A stretch of DNA of 64,000 bases from Legionella sp. (GTDB lineage: Bacteria; Pseudomonadota; Gammaproteobacteria; Legionellales; Legionellaceae). Made by a program: the position numbers and the translations under genes. The stretch spans positions 20,145 to 84,144 of the forward strand of contig PEQM01000037.1 of NCBI GenBank assembly GCA_002786205.1. Reading direction: 5' to 3'. Below, piece by piece: positions 47,951 to 59,483 of the stretch (position 1 is the first letter of the stretch; each line of letters begins with the position of its first letter). The notes beneath the pieces were generated by a model. It was not told where the DNA came from. It searched no databases and saw only the letters and a program-made list of their open reading frames with translations.

Positions 47951-49285
47951 ATGGTTAAAAGAATACTTCCAAAGACTTTGAGTTTAGTCTATGCATTGAC
48001 ATTAACAGTGCCCTCTATGGGGTTTTGTGCTAATGATTCAGCTCCTGAAAATACAGACAGTGTGAAGCGCGTTCCTATGGAAGATGTACAACGCTTTTCT
48101 AATGCCATCAGTGAAATCAAAAAATATTATGTAAAACCCGTGGATGACAAAGAATTATTCAGTAATGCCATCAAAGGGATGGTCGGCGGTCTCGATCCCC
48201 ACTCAGCGTATCTTGATGAAGAAGAATTTCAAGAGCTTCAAACCTCGACCAGCGGTGAATTTGGCGGGCTAGGCATCGAGGTGACCATGGAAGATGGGGT
48301 TGTCAAGGTCATTACCCCTTTAGTCGATACACCGGCGTTCAAGGCCGGCATCAAATCAGGTGACTATATCATTAAACTGGGCAAAGACTCGGTACAAGGA
48401 TTAACGCTTAAAGATGCGGTCAGCCTGATGAGAGGTAAAGCAGGAACCACCATAGGCCTGACTGTTTTAAGAAAAGGAACCAACAAACCGTTAATGTTTG
48501 ATTTAGTACGCGAAGTCATTCAAATTAAAAGTGTTAAAAGTAAGTTGCTGGGTGAAAATTATGGCTATATTCGTCTTACTCAATTCCAGGCACAAACGGG
48601 AAAAGACATGCTCAATGCGGTAACGCAATTAAAGCAAGAAGCCAAAGGATCGCTGAAAGGATTAATTCTTGATTTAAGAAACAACCCCGGAGGTCTGCTG
48701 GATTCAGCCATACAAGTATCCGATGCTTTTTTAGACACCAATAAATCAGGCAAACAAGAATTGATCGTTTACACTGAAGGACGCCTGCCCGGCTCCAAAT
48801 TTACAGCCCTTGCCAATCCTGGCGACATTCTCAATAATGCACCCATTATTGTGTTAATTAATAATGGATCTGCTTCTGCATCTGAAATTGTAGCTGGCGC
48901 CCTGAAGGACAACAAACGTGCTTTAATTCTGGGCACCAAAAGCTTTGGGAAAGGCTCTGTACAGACTGTTTTGCCTTTAGATGAAAAAACCGGCATCAAA
49001 TTAACTACTGCGCTGTACTACACTCCATCAGGCACGTCGATTCAAGCCAAAGGGATTGTGCCTGATATCGTGGTTAATGAAATGGCAATTCCTAAATCTT
49101 CAGAAAAAAATACTGACCTGATAGGCTTTAGTGAAGCGGACTTAAGTGGCCACTTGATTGCCAATAACAATGCCACTACTAAAAACAAAACAGAAAATAA
49201 CACCAGCAATCTGATGTATGAAGATTATCAACTCTATGCGGCCCTGACCGTTCTGGAAGGCATGTCTTTGGCTGTGAATAAATAA
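47951..49285 (+). CDS. S41 family carboxy-terminal processing protease
   Basis: Periplasmic serine protease of the Ctp (tail-specific) type, 444 residues. A signal peptide ends at about residue 26 (SMGFCAND). The PDZ domain (about 85-170) contains GGLGIEVTM. The protease core has NNGSASASEIVAGALKDNKR (nucleophile Ser near residue 313) and GTKSFGKGSVQTVLPL with the catalytic Lys near residue 338. These intact residues indicate an active enzyme. Substrates cannot be read from sequence. It follows envC by about 165 bases and ends at a strong hairpin. Confidence 0.9.
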   Translation: MVKRILPKTLSLVYALTLTVPSMGFCANDSAPENTDSVKRVPMEDVQRFSNAISEIKKYYVKPVDDKELFSNAIKGMVGGLDPHSAYLDEEEFQELQTSTSGEFGGLGIEVTMEDGVVKVITPLVDTPAFKAGIKSGDYIIKLGKDSVQGLTLKDAVSLMRGKAGTTIGLTVLRKGTNKPLMFDLVREVIQIKSVKSKLLGENYGYIRLTQFQAQTGKDMLNAVTQLKQEAKGSLKGLILDLRNNPGGLLDSAIQVSDAFLDTNKSGKQELIVYTEGRLPGSKFTALANPGDILNNAPIIVLINNGSASASEIVAGALKDNKRALILGTKSFGKGSVQTVLPLDEKTGIKLTTALYYTPSGTSIQAKGIVPDIVVNEMAIPKSSEKNTDLIGFSEADLSGHLIANNNATTKNKTENNTSNLMYEDYQLYAALTVLEGMSLAVNK

Positions 49286-49294
49286 ATGCCTCCG

Positions 49295-49320
49295 TTCATG
49301 CCCAGACCATTGGGCATGAA
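49295..49320 (+). terminator. Terminator-like hairpin after the Ctp protease gene
   Basis: TTCATGCCCA (49295-49304) pairs perfectly with TGGGCATGAA (49311-49320) around a 6-base loop, 10 bases past the stop. The following bases are only moderately T-rich (CAGAGATTTTAC). Confidence 0.55.
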
Positions 49321-49431
49321 CAGAGATTTTACTTATCGCCAAAGTCAATGTACAGAGGACCTGCGCAATACCTTGTTGCCAATATACACAACCCATGTAA
49401 TAATTAAAAAAAATGTACAATTGATACCTTC

Positions 49432-50904
49432 ATGTCAACATCAATTAAATTCTTCATGCTGTGCTGCAGCACACTCTGGTGTGTATCCTCTTATGCAGAC
49501 ATTCATTCTCACTTCAATCAAATAAAAAATAATCCAGTTCAGCTGTATAATTTTTTCCACCAAATGCCTAAAGGGGGAGAGCTGCATTATCATTTGGCGG
49601 GAGGCCCCTCAGCAGAAACCATGCTGGCTTTAGTCGCTAACAAAGAATATTGTATTCACCCTCAAACCTTTGTTATTAGCAAAACAGAAGGCCACTGCTC
49701 AGGCATTAGCACCACAGAATTAACGCCTGACTGGTTGCAAAAAATCATCGCCAGCTGGTCTATGGAAGGATTTCAACCTGGCAAAGAATCAAGTCACGAT
49801 CATTTTTTTGATAGTTTCATGAAGTTCATGCCCATCGTCGTTGAATACCGAATTGCACTGGTTGCTGATGTATTAAAGCATGCTGGCGAACAACATGAAC
49901 TGTATATGGAAATTATGGATATCCCGGATGATGCCTATTCCGCTACTTTTGGCAACACCATAAAAAATTTGCCAACTTTAGCTGAAAAACATCAATATTT
50001 ACTAGCAGACCCAGCCTTTCTAAAAACAATAACCAACACCGTTTCACGTGCAGAACAACTGGAGCCACAAGCCAAAGAATCCCTTCAATGCACCACTCAC
50101 CCTCAAAACCAAGGCTGCCAAGTAGAAGCCCGCTTTCTTTATTATGTATTGCGAGAACAAGATTTGGATTCTTTTATTGCTCAAGCAGTGCATGGATTTG
50201 AAGCCGTTTCTCGCTCAAAAGGCGCACTGGTGGGCATGAATCTGGTACAAGCAGAAGATGGGGTCATTTCTCTACGCGATTACCAAGAACAAATGCAAGT
50301 CTTTAAGTATTTGCATCACTACTACCCTAACGTACATATCGCTCTTCATGCAGGTGAACTGACTCCCCAATTAGTTCCAACCAAAGAACTCAAAGGGCAT
50401 ATTAAAGACGCTTTATTCACCGGGAAAGCCGAGCGAATAGGTCATGGGACTGACATTCGATACGAGAGCAATTTAAAGCAAACCTTAACCTACATGCGGC
50501 AACATGAAATTCCTGTAGAAATTAATCAAACCAGCAACTTAAAAATACTAGACATCCCCAATAAAGACATCCCTTTGGTTTTTTACCTTAACCATCAAGT
50601 CCCGGTCGTCTTATCAACCGATGATGAAGGTATTTTAAGAACTGATTTAACCACTCAATACGTTAATGCCGCTATGGAACATCATTTGTCCTATAAGGTA
50701 TTAAAGCAACTCAATAGAAACACACTAACCTATGCATTTATAGCCGGTGCCAGTCTATGGCAGCATGCTCCTACAGCCCAACCAGTTACTGCATGCCTTC
50801 ATTTAGACTCAGCGGATTGCTTAAATTTTATAGCGAAAAGCCCTAAAGCAAAACTGCAATGGATATTGGAAAAAAAATTAAGTCAGTTTGAAGCGCTTTT
50901 TTAG
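49432..50904 (+). CDS. Secreted adenosine deaminase, ADGF-like
   Basis: 490 residues. An N-terminal signal peptide (about 1-22, CSTLWCVSSYA-DIHSHF) indicates export. The metal-binding and catalytic residues are all visible: HYHLAGG near residue 54 (HxH), ALHAGEL near residue 304 (His and catalytic Glu), GHGTDI near residue 338 and STDDEGI near residue 400 (Asp pair). MPKGGELHYH matches the extracellular ADA2/ADGF group better than the cytosolic enzyme, which is also about 140 residues shorter. The likely reaction is adenosine to inosine plus ammonia. It converges on purA across a hairpin. Confidence 0.85.
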   Translation: MSTSIKFFMLCCSTLWCVSSYADIHSHFNQIKNNPVQLYNFFHQMPKGGELHYHLAGGPSAETMLALVANKEYCIHPQTFVISKTEGHCSGISTTELTPDWLQKIIASWSMEGFQPGKESSHDHFFDSFMKFMPIVVEYRIALVADVLKHAGEQHELYMEIMDIPDDAYSATFGNTIKNLPTLAEKHQYLLADPAFLKTITNTVSRAEQLEPQAKESLQCTTHPQNQGCQVEARFLYYVLREQDLDSFIAQAVHGFEAVSRSKGALVGMNLVQAEDGVISLRDYQEQMQVFKYLHHYYPNVHIALHAGELTPQLVPTKELKGHIKDALFTGKAERIGHGTDIRYESNLKQTLTYMRQHEIPVEINQTSNLKILDIPNKDIPLVFYLNHQVPVVLSTDDEGILRTDLTTQYVNAAMEHHLSYKVLKQLNRNTLTYAFIAGASLWQHAPTAQPVTACLHLDSADCLNFIAKSPKAKLQWILEKKLSQFEALF

Positions 50905-50911
50905 CCTGAAA

Positions 50912-50945
50912 ATCATGGTCAAGCCTATATAGGTATGACCATGAT
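50912..50945. terminator. Two-way terminator between the adenosine deaminase gene and purA
   Basis: ATCATGGTCA (50912-50921) pairs perfectly with TGACCATGAT (50936-50945) around a 14-base loop between convergent stops. Confidence 0.5.
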
Positions 50946-50955
50946 CGTGAAGAAA

Positions 50956-53227
<2,272 letters not shown>

Positions 53228-53229
53228 AA

Positions 53230-54336
53230 TTACTCTTCTCCCTGGTATGTAGGCCTAACCAGATCACGACCTGCTAGCAAGTTTTCATCGCTTGTACTTT
53301 GTGCTGTGTTTGCTTTTTTAGCCAAACTGGCTTTAAGCAAAGTATCAGAAGGGGCATGAGACCACTTGTCTAAAGGCAGATAAAGCATGTTACCCGCTTT
53401 CGAATCAACAATAATTTTACTGCTTTTATTCAATACCTTTTGCATGGTTTCCAAATACATCCTTTCAGACATAATTTGTGGTGCAGCAAGATATTGTGGC
53501 AATAAAGCCATAAATTCGGCCACTTCACCTTTCGCTTTTAAAACCACTTGTTGTGCATAGGCATTGGCTTCTTGCGTGATACGACTGGCATTTCCTTCCG
53601 CTATAGGAACGACTTTCGCAGCATAAGCATAGGCTTGCTCTTTAAAGCGCTTCTCATCTTCTTGTGCTTTGATAGCATCATCAAATGCATCTTGTACGCT
53701 TTCTGGCGCACGTGCAGGCTGAGGCGACACGTTCACAATCGCAATCCCTGTTTTGTAGAGCGCTAATGTTTTATTTAGCGTGTCTTGAACATTATTACCC
53801 CAAATTTCCCGACCTTCAGTGATCATCTGATCAAGGGTTGTTGTTCCTACTACCTGCCTTAAAGCACTGGAAGTTGCTTGTTGTAAGCTTTCTTCAGGGT
53901 TAGCAACGTTAAATAAATATTCTTGTAAATCACTAATGCGATACTGTACCGCTATCGCTACAGAAACAAGATTTTCATCACGGGTGAGCATCTGAGCGCT
54001 ATAGGAGTAATCCATCACCCGATCCACATTCATCACTATTTTGGATGAAATCAGACGAGGAATCCAATGCGGACCAGGGCCGACTGTCTCAACGTATTTA
54101 CCAAAACGTAATATAACCGCCTGCTCAGCAGGATCAACAATAAAGATCCCAGCTAACATCCAGACAATAAAAAGAACCAGAGCAACCAGGCCCGCCAATA
54201 AGCCAGTACTATTAGGATTACTCGTTTGCTTTACTTTATTACCAAAAAAAGCTTTTTTAACTGAATCAGTAATACGTTTGAGTGCTTCATCCAAATCTGG
54301 TGGCTCTTTTCCTTTTTCTGGCTCATTCCATCCCAT
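53230..54336 (-). CDS. hflK: HflK, membrane protease modulator
   Basis: Partner of HflC in the FtsH-modulating cage. 368 residues: a charged cytoplasmic N-terminus (MGWNEPEKGKEPPDLDEALK, typical of HflK), a membrane anchor (about 47-67), the band-7 domain from about residue 68 (IVDPAEQAVILRFGKYV) and a helical tail. YSAQMLTRDENLVSVAIAVQ near residue 115 is a family segment. It heads hflK-hflC-purA. hfq and hflX, usual upstream partners, are not here; instead the ankyrin gene precedes. Confidence 0.95.
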   Translation of the reverse strand: MGWNEPEKGKEPPDLDEALKRITDSVKKAFFGNKVKQTSNPNSTGLLAGLVALVLFIVWMLAGIFIVDPAEQAVILRFGKYVETVGPGPHWIPRLISSKIVMNVDRVMDYSYSAQMLTRDENLVSVAIAVQYRISDLQEYLFNVANPEESLQQATSSALRQVVGTTTLDQMITEGREIWGNNVQDTLNKTLALYKTGIAIVNVSPQPARAPESVQDAFDDAIKAQEDEKRFKEQAYAYAAKVVPIAEGNASRITQEANAYAQQVVLKAKGEVAEFMALLPQYLAAPQIMSERMYLETMQKVLNKSSKIIVDSKAGNMLYLPLDKWSHAPSDTLLKASLAKKANTAQSTSDENLLAGRDLVRPTYQGEE

Positions 54337-54485
54337 ACTTGCTCCAAAGAGTTTAAATCTAGCAGTTTATGAGGTATCAACCGTTTACGCAAGTAGAAGA
54401 TACTAAAGGTGCCTTGCTATTCAGGATATGACGTCTTCCCTGACATAACAAACAACAGCTAACAGAGTAGCCTGTTCTAAGCAGT

Positions 54486-55901
54486 TCATCCATTGCACAG
54501 ATGCTCTGCCATGAGCGCACAGTGGTTTTCTCCCGCTGAATCAGAATGTTCTTCCGATGTAACTTCCTGCTTTATCAGGTGAGATGTCAAACTTTTTGCA
54601 TTCATCAAATCATGATACACAATAGCAGAACGACTATTGGGGTTTGTCTGTACATAGGCTTGTACTGTATCCCAATCGCATTGCCCATTTGCAATCATCC
54701 AACGCATAGTGCTCCAGGGGTTAGAAAACAGTTGATTCTTATAAGTTTCGCTATACCGTTTCACAAACAAAGCATACAGCGTTAATGAATCTGGCGTTTG
54801 TACACCGGTATCTACATGACCTTCAGCACATGGATCATAAGCATTTTCACTCCATTCATTGTATTTTTTCACTAATAACTCTTCCATGACTAAAGCAGCA
54901 TTCCCAGGCATTCCCCATAAATAACGTCGCGCGTTTTCCCAAGAGTGCGGCGCGTAAATCAGGTTGTGTAATGCACTTTCGCGCTGATGGCACTTGACGA
55001 TAAAGGCATTAATCAATTGTGGTTTCTGGTTTAGACTGTCTTCAATTTTTTGTAATAAACTGCTACGGTAACGACTTAATAGTCCACGCAAAACGGGGGA
55101 ATAAGGCGGCTTGGCACCATGACATAATAGCAAGGCAATGCCTTGTAAAGCCGAATCAATATTTTTTCCTTGCTGCAGTCTGAAACACAAGGCCTCAATG
55201 GCTGTATAACGGTTATTTTGATCAACAACGCGCTCTGCCTCCAGATTTAACTGATCCACCGGAAGCGCTAGCAAAGCGGCAAGTGCTTCAATTTGCCCCC
55301 AATGCGCAGCCAATAACAACGGTGTGTCTTGTGCCAAACCAGAAGGAGCGCTCAAATTCGCGCCATATTGTGCTAACAAACGAATCCCCTCTGCGTCATT
55401 TAGCAGCACTGCTTGATGTATGGGCTGCAGCAAGGCTTGCACGGTATCTATATAATTCGGACTATGAACACTCGCTTGTGCTGCCAATAAAGCAGCGACC
55501 ATGCTGCTGTTCTTTTGAGCCAAGGCCAAAGACAGCAAGGTGCGTCCTTTGTGATCACGTTGATTGCTATCAAATCCCGTCTCCAAGTCCATTTGTAACT
55601 TGGTCAATAAATGCAAGGCCAATGACGTCTTGCCTTCTATAATCGCCTGATGCACCGGCATACATGCCTTTTTGTTTTTCGTTAAAGCAAGCACGCAGTC
55701 TATGGCGGTGAAATTCTCTTTTTGCTCATCGGATTCAATGTGGCGATGAATTAAATAATTTAAAACGGTCCGTGGAACACCGTCTGTAGACCAATAAAAT
55801 TGCTCGAAATAACCAGCCACTGACTTTTCTTGCTGCTTTAGATAGCAATGAAAGGCATCCAATCCCTGTTCTAGGGCCTCATCTAATTCATTCCATTTCA
55901 T
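54486..55901 (-). CDS. Ankyrin-repeat protein, candidate Dot/Icm effector (AnkH/LegA3-like?)
   Basis: 471 residues from the ATG at 55901; AAAGGA lies 5 bases before it, while the ATG two codons earlier abuts that site. Ankyrin repeats span about 80-260: DHKGRTLLSLALAQKNSSMV, PIHQAVLLNDAEGIRLLAQY and TPLLLAAHWGQIEALAALL are clear, and QGIALLLCHGAKPPYSP is weaker. A non-ankyrin C-terminal half follows. The last residues are polar and acidic (EEHSDSAGE), resembling the E-block of Dot/Icm signals. Ankyrin proteins are a common effector class, and AnkH is a core one of similar length; orthology is only a guess. It lies 9 bases after trmB, so it is probably cotranscribed. Confidence 0.7.
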   Translation of the reverse strand: MKWNELDEALEQGLDAFHCYLKQQEKSVAGYFEQFYWSTDGVPRTVLNYLIHRHIESDEQKENFTAIDCVLALTKNKKACMPVHQAIIEGKTSLALHLLTKLQMDLETGFDSNQRDHKGRTLLSLALAQKNSSMVAALLAAQASVHSPNYIDTVQALLQPIHQAVLLNDAEGIRLLAQYGANLSAPSGLAQDTPLLLAAHWGQIEALAALLALPVDQLNLEAERVVDQNNRYTAIEALCFRLQQGKNIDSALQGIALLLCHGAKPPYSPVLRGLLSRYRSSLLQKIEDSLNQKPQLINAFIVKCHQRESALHNLIYAPHSWENARRYLWGMPGNAALVMEELLVKKYNEWSENAYDPCAEGHVDTGVQTPDSLTLYALFVKRYSETYKNQLFSNPWSTMRWMIANGQCDWDTVQAYVQTNPNSRSAIVYHDLMNAKSLTSHLIKQEVTSEEHSDSAGENHCALMAEHLCNG

Positions 55902-55910
55902 AGTCATCCT

Positions 55911-56585
55911 TTACGCATTTTTAATGAATAATAAATCCCATACGCCATGCCCTAAACGCTCTCCCCGCTGCTCAAACTTGGTTAAAGGCCTTGACGCAGG
56001 TCTGGGCGAGTAGCCCCCCTGTTGCTGCTGATTATGTAATAAGGGCTCATGACTCAATACGTCAAGCATGTGCTCTGCATAATCTTGCCAATCAGTAGCA
56101 CAATGTATAAACCCACCTGGTTTAATTTTTTGTGCCAGTAAATGAATAAAGGCCGGTTGTATCAGGCGTCGTTTGTGATGACGCTTTTTATGCCAGGGAT
56201 CAGGGAAAAAAATTTGTACTCCGCCCAAAGAATGATCGGCCAGCTGAGTTTGAAAAACTTCTACTGCATCATGAGCAATGATGCGAATATTGGAAACCTG
56301 TTGTTCATGCACATCGGCAACAAGACTACCCACTCCTGCTTTATGCACCTCAATGCCAATGTAATCCAAATGTGGATTTTCCTTAGCCATGGTCAATAAA
56401 GAATGTCCCATGCCAAAACCTATTTCGACAATCACATCACTGGTTCGACCAAAAAACTCAGCATAATTCCAAGGTGCATGGTTTAAAGGAAGCTCATATT
56501 CTTTAAGCCACTGATCCAGGCCTTGCTGTTGCCTATTGCTGACTCGCCCAGCGCGCAAAACATAGCTTTTAATTTTACGTTGCAT
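55911..56585 (-). CDS. trmB: TrmB, tRNA (guanine-N7)-methyltransferase
   Basis: Methylates guanosine 46 of tRNA using S-adenosylmethionine. 224 residues with the SAM motif VIVEIGFGMGHSLL near residue 50, IGIEVHKAGVGSL near residue 77, and the diagnostic IFFPDPWHKKRHHKRRLIQ near residue 130. It is upstream of the ankyrin gene on the same strand and diverges from rpmB. Confidence 0.95.
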   Translation of the reverse strand: MQRKIKSYVLRAGRVSNRQQQGLDQWLKEYELPLNHAPWNYAEFFGRTSDVIVEIGFGMGHSLLTMAKENPHLDYIGIEVHKAGVGSLVADVHEQQVSNIRIIAHDAVEVFQTQLADHSLGGVQIFFPDPWHKKRHHKRRLIQPAFIHLLAQKIKPGGFIHCATDWQDYAEHMLDVLSHEPLLHNQQQQGGYSPRPASRPLTKFEQRGERLGHGVWDLLFIKNA

Positions 56586-56752
56586 TTGCTTACTCTTTAC
56601 CGAAAAAGAAGGCGATTATACGCAAAGCTGCTTAAAATTCCTACCAAACTTCCTTCTTAAACGCTTTTTTGTTAGAGTTGTCTTCAGCGATTTGCTATTC
56701 TTGTGAAGGAGGAAATTTTCGGATACGAGTGCACTAGCGCAGTAAAAAAATA

Positions 56753-56781
56753 TTGCAACATTACTCTATTTTTGTTATAAA
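56753..56781 (+). promoter_or_regulatory. Sigma-70 promoter of rpmB-rpmG
   Basis: TTGCAA (56753-56758), a 17-base spacer and TATAAA (56776-56781). It lies about 100 bases before rpmB, leaving a long leader. Confidence 0.65.
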
Positions 56782-56878
56782 AGCGCTCTTGTATTTCACA
56801 TCCGGCTATTTTGTTTATCGAAAGCCCCGAATTTTACAAAGACAACTACAATATACAAACCTATTTTGGAGTAACATA

Positions 56879-57115
56879 ATGTCTAGAGTATGTCAGGTAA
56901 CTGGCAAGCGACCCATGTCTGGTAACAAAGTGTCGCACGCTAACAACAAAACCAGAAGACGCTTTCTACCTAACATTCAGAACCACAAGTTCTGGGTTGA
57001 AGAAGAAAATCGATTTGTATCATTAAAACTCACCACTAAAGGCATGAGAATTATTGATAAATTAGGTATTAAAGCAGTTTTGGATCAAATCAGAGCTAAA
57101 GGCGAAAAAATATAA
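56879..57115 (+). CDS. rpmB: Ribosomal protein L28 (bL28)
   Basis: Large-subunit protein of 78 residues from the ATG at 56879. [20 protein letters not shown] is the canonical L28 start, preceded by GGAG at 56868-56871. [13 protein letters not shown] follows. An upstream in-frame ATG at 56753 overlaps the promoter and is not used. It is followed 13 bases later by rpmG, the usual pairing. Confidence 0.97.
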   Translation: MSRVCQVTGKRPMSGNKVSHANNKTRRRFLPNIQNHKFWVEEENRFVSLKLTTKGMRIIDKLGIKAVLDQIRAKGEKI

Positions 57116-57128
57116 AAGGGGATAGACC

Positions 57129-57293
57129 ATGGCAGCTGTTACAATCAAAGTGAAAATGGAATCCACAGCAGGAACTGGATACTATAAAACAACTACTAAA
57201 AACCCACGTAACCATCCTGAAAAGATGGAATTAAAAATGTACGATCCTAAAGTACGAAAACATGTGGTTTTCAAAGAGAAAAAAGTAAAATAA
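57129..57293 (+). CDS. rpmG: Ribosomal protein L33 (bL33)
   Basis: 54 residues, [20 protein letters not shown] at the start and [20 protein letters not shown] in the C-terminal half. It lacks the CxxC pairs of zinc-binding L33, so it is the zinc-independent form. The ribosome site is GGGGA at 57118-57122. It is the second gene of rpmB-rpmG and ends at a strong terminator. Confidence 0.97.
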   Translation: MAAVTIKVKMESTAGTGYYKTTTKNPRNHPEKMELKMYDPKVRKHVVFKEKKVK

Positions 57294-57299
57294 AAAAAG

Positions 57300-57322
57300 C
57301 CCTGGTAACAGGGTTTTTTTTT
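57300..57322 (+). terminator. Rho-independent terminator of rpmB-rpmG
   Basis: CCCTG (57300-57304), loop GTAA, CAGGG (57309-57313), then nine T (57314-57322). The best terminator in the window. Confidence 0.9.
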
Positions 57323-57461
57323 ATTCATTCACCACATCGGCATGCGAGAAAAAAATATACCCCGGCTACAACTGAAGAAGACTAAATTTAGGCAAAGAAG
57401 TACTGGATAATCCTTACGGATCGTTTAAACTGATAATAAACGGTAGTGAAAAAGGACTTGC

Positions 57462-58850
57462 ATGAAACAATCGTTGCAACTTGGTATAAGTCAGCAATTA
57501 ACGCTCACCCCTCAATTACAACAAGCCATCAAGCTGTTGCAATTGTCTACGCTTGACTTACAACAAGAAATTCAACTTATTGTTGAGTCTAATCCCATGC
57601 TCGAAGCACTGCCTGCTGAAGACAAAGACGAGCCTTCTTTAGAAAACCAAGCCAAACCAGATGAGTTTAATGATCTTCAGTGGTCACAACTGTATAATAT
57701 TAAAAACACCGCGTCCGAAGACAATGACTACAATTTAGATTATTTACATTGCACCACCACCAATTTACAAGATCACTTGCGATGGCAGCAAAATTTATCG
57801 CCTATGAGCGACATTGATAACATTATTGCAACGGCGATTATTGACTCCATTCAAGATGATGGTTTTCTTACCAATACACCTGAGGAACTACTGACTTCTT
57901 TAAACAATGAAGGCCTGGCCATTGAATTTGAAGAATTTGAGGCGGTTAGACATAAAATACAACAATTTGACCCCGTTGGCTGTGCTGCAATTAATTTAGC
58001 TGAAACGCTTATCATACAATTGTCTCAACTACAGCTAGAGTCAGAGCGTATGACTTTACTCAAAAAAATTATCAGCCAAGATCTGGAACTGTTAGGACAA
58101 CATAATTACAAACAAATAATAAAAAACCATCAGATCACGCAAGAGACTGTAAATGAGTTATTACAAATCATTCAAAGCCTGCACCCCAAGCCTGGTACAT
58201 TAATCCATCAGGATCGCACCGAATACATTATTCCTGATATTATCGTGAAAAAAGTCAATGATGAGTGGACAGTTCGCCTGAATCAAAGCGTTCTTCCTCG
58301 CTTAACTATCAATAATCATTATGCCTCATTAATACAGCGTGCAGACAATAGCCTGGATAATCAATTTTTAAAAAATAATCTCCAGGAAGCGCGTTGGTTC
58401 TTAAAAAGCATACAAAGTCGTCAAGAAACTTTATTAAAGGTCGCAACTTGCATTGTAGACTATCAAAAAAGCTTTCTTGAATATGGTGAAGAAGCGATGA
58501 GACCTCTTATTTTAAACGATGTTGCCTCTGCATTAGCAATGCATGAGTCCACTGTCTCAAGAGTAACCACCCAGAAATTCATGCATACGCCAAGAGGTGT
58601 CTTTGAATTGAAATACTTTTTTTCCAGTCATGTTGCTACAGAAAATGGCGGTGAGTGCTCTTCCACTGCAATCAGGGCTGTTATTAAAAAACTAATCTCC
58701 ACTGAAAACAGAAAGAAACCTTTAAGCGACAGCAAAATCGCTGATTTGATTGCAAACCAAGGAATTAAAGTAGCTCGAAGAACCGTAGCCAAATATCGTG
58801 AAACACTGGGAATAGCTCCCTCAAATGAAAGAAAAGTCATTCATAATTAA
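57462..58850 (+). CDS. rpoN: RpoN, RNA polymerase sigma-54 factor
   Basis: Alternative sigma factor that needs enhancer-binding ATPases; in Legionella it helps control flagellar genes. 462 residues. The Gln/Leu-rich region I (LTPQLQQAIKLLQLSTLDLQ, about 15-33) is followed by an acidic spacer, the core-binding domain (about 100-310), an HTH (about 360-385, with MHESTVSRVTTQKFM) and the RpoN box ARRTVAKYRE near residue 440. The ribosome site AAGGA precedes the start. hpf follows after 23 bases; lptB, the usual upstream gene, is absent. Confidence 0.97.
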   Translation: MKQSLQLGISQQLTLTPQLQQAIKLLQLSTLDLQQEIQLIVESNPMLEALPAEDKDEPSLENQAKPDEFNDLQWSQLYNIKNTASEDNDYNLDYLHCTTTNLQDHLRWQQNLSPMSDIDNIIATAIIDSIQDDGFLTNTPEELLTSLNNEGLAIEFEEFEAVRHKIQQFDPVGCAAINLAETLIIQLSQLQLESERMTLLKKIISQDLELLGQHNYKQIIKNHQITQETVNELLQIIQSLHPKPGTLIHQDRTEYIIPDIIVKKVNDEWTVRLNQSVLPRLTINNHYASLIQRADNSLDNQFLKNNLQEARWFLKSIQSRQETLLKVATCIVDYQKSFLEYGEEAMRPLILNDVASALAMHESTVSRVTTQKFMHTPRGVFELKYFFSSHVATENGGECSSTAIRAVIKKLISTENRKKPLSDSKIADLIANQGIKVARRTVAKYRETLGIAPSNERKVIHN

Positions 58851-58873
58851 TGTTAAGTACTTAGGAGAATCTT

Positions 58874-59203
58874 ATGCAAATTAACATCACTGGGCATAGA
58901 ATGGAAGTGACTCCTTCCATACGAGCATTCACAGAAGAAAAATTAGGTCGACTGGAGCGACATTTTGATCACATTACCTCGGTTAATGTCGTTTTTGATG
59001 TAGAAAAATTACGACAAATTGCCGAGGCGACTGTTTTTGTCTCTAAAGGCGAATTACATGCCAGCTCGGAATCAGAAGATTTGTATACTGCTATTGATGC
59101 ACTGATAGACAAACTCGATCGACAATTAATTAAGCATAAAGAAAAACTAATTGAGCATAGAAATCACAAAGCACCTCTTGAAGAGCAAGAACCAGAAGAA
59201 TGA
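58874..59203 (+). CDS. hpf: Ribosome hibernation-promoting factor (HPF/RaiA family)
   Basis: Binds the 30S subunit in stationary phase and stops translation. 109 residues of the short form: MQINITGHRMEVTPSIRAFT at the start, the KLGRLERHFD segment near residue 24, and DLYTAIDALIDKLDRQL near residue 70 forming the long second helix; the tail is acidic. It follows rpoN in the conserved rpoN-hpf order, with GGAG 8-11 bases before the start codon. Confidence 0.95.
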   Translation: MQINITGHRMEVTPSIRAFTEEKLGRLERHFDHITSVNVVFDVEKLRQIAEATVFVSKGELHASSESEDLYTAIDALIDKLDRQLIKHKEKLIEHRNHKAPLEEQEPEE

Positions 59204-59329
59204 CATCAAGAGGTGAAGTGTATGAATCAAAAATTTTAACTCGCCATTTCTTTGGCCTTTGGTTCGTTATCTATTCTCTTAACCGGCTTCTTCCAAAACG
59301 CTCGGCACAAGCGTAAACTGCGATAACAG

Positions 59330-59377
59330 TTGGTGCATAGAATCAGCAGTTCAGTACATAAAGATTCTACGCACCAA
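59330..59377. other. Large hairpin in the hpf-ptsH gap
   Basis: TTGGTGCATAGAATC (59330-59344) pairs with GATTCTACGCACCAA (59363-59377) except for one A-C mismatch, around an 18-base loop. It lies between hpf and ptsH in a 280-base gap with no gene that I can support. Confidence 0.5.
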
Positions 59378-59483
59378 ATCGATAAACCCTTTGCTTCTGC
59401 AATCGCGTTTTAGAAGAAGTCTATTGAACCGACGTGCAATGACACGTTATGTATTATTTATTGTTAATAGCAGATCAACACTT

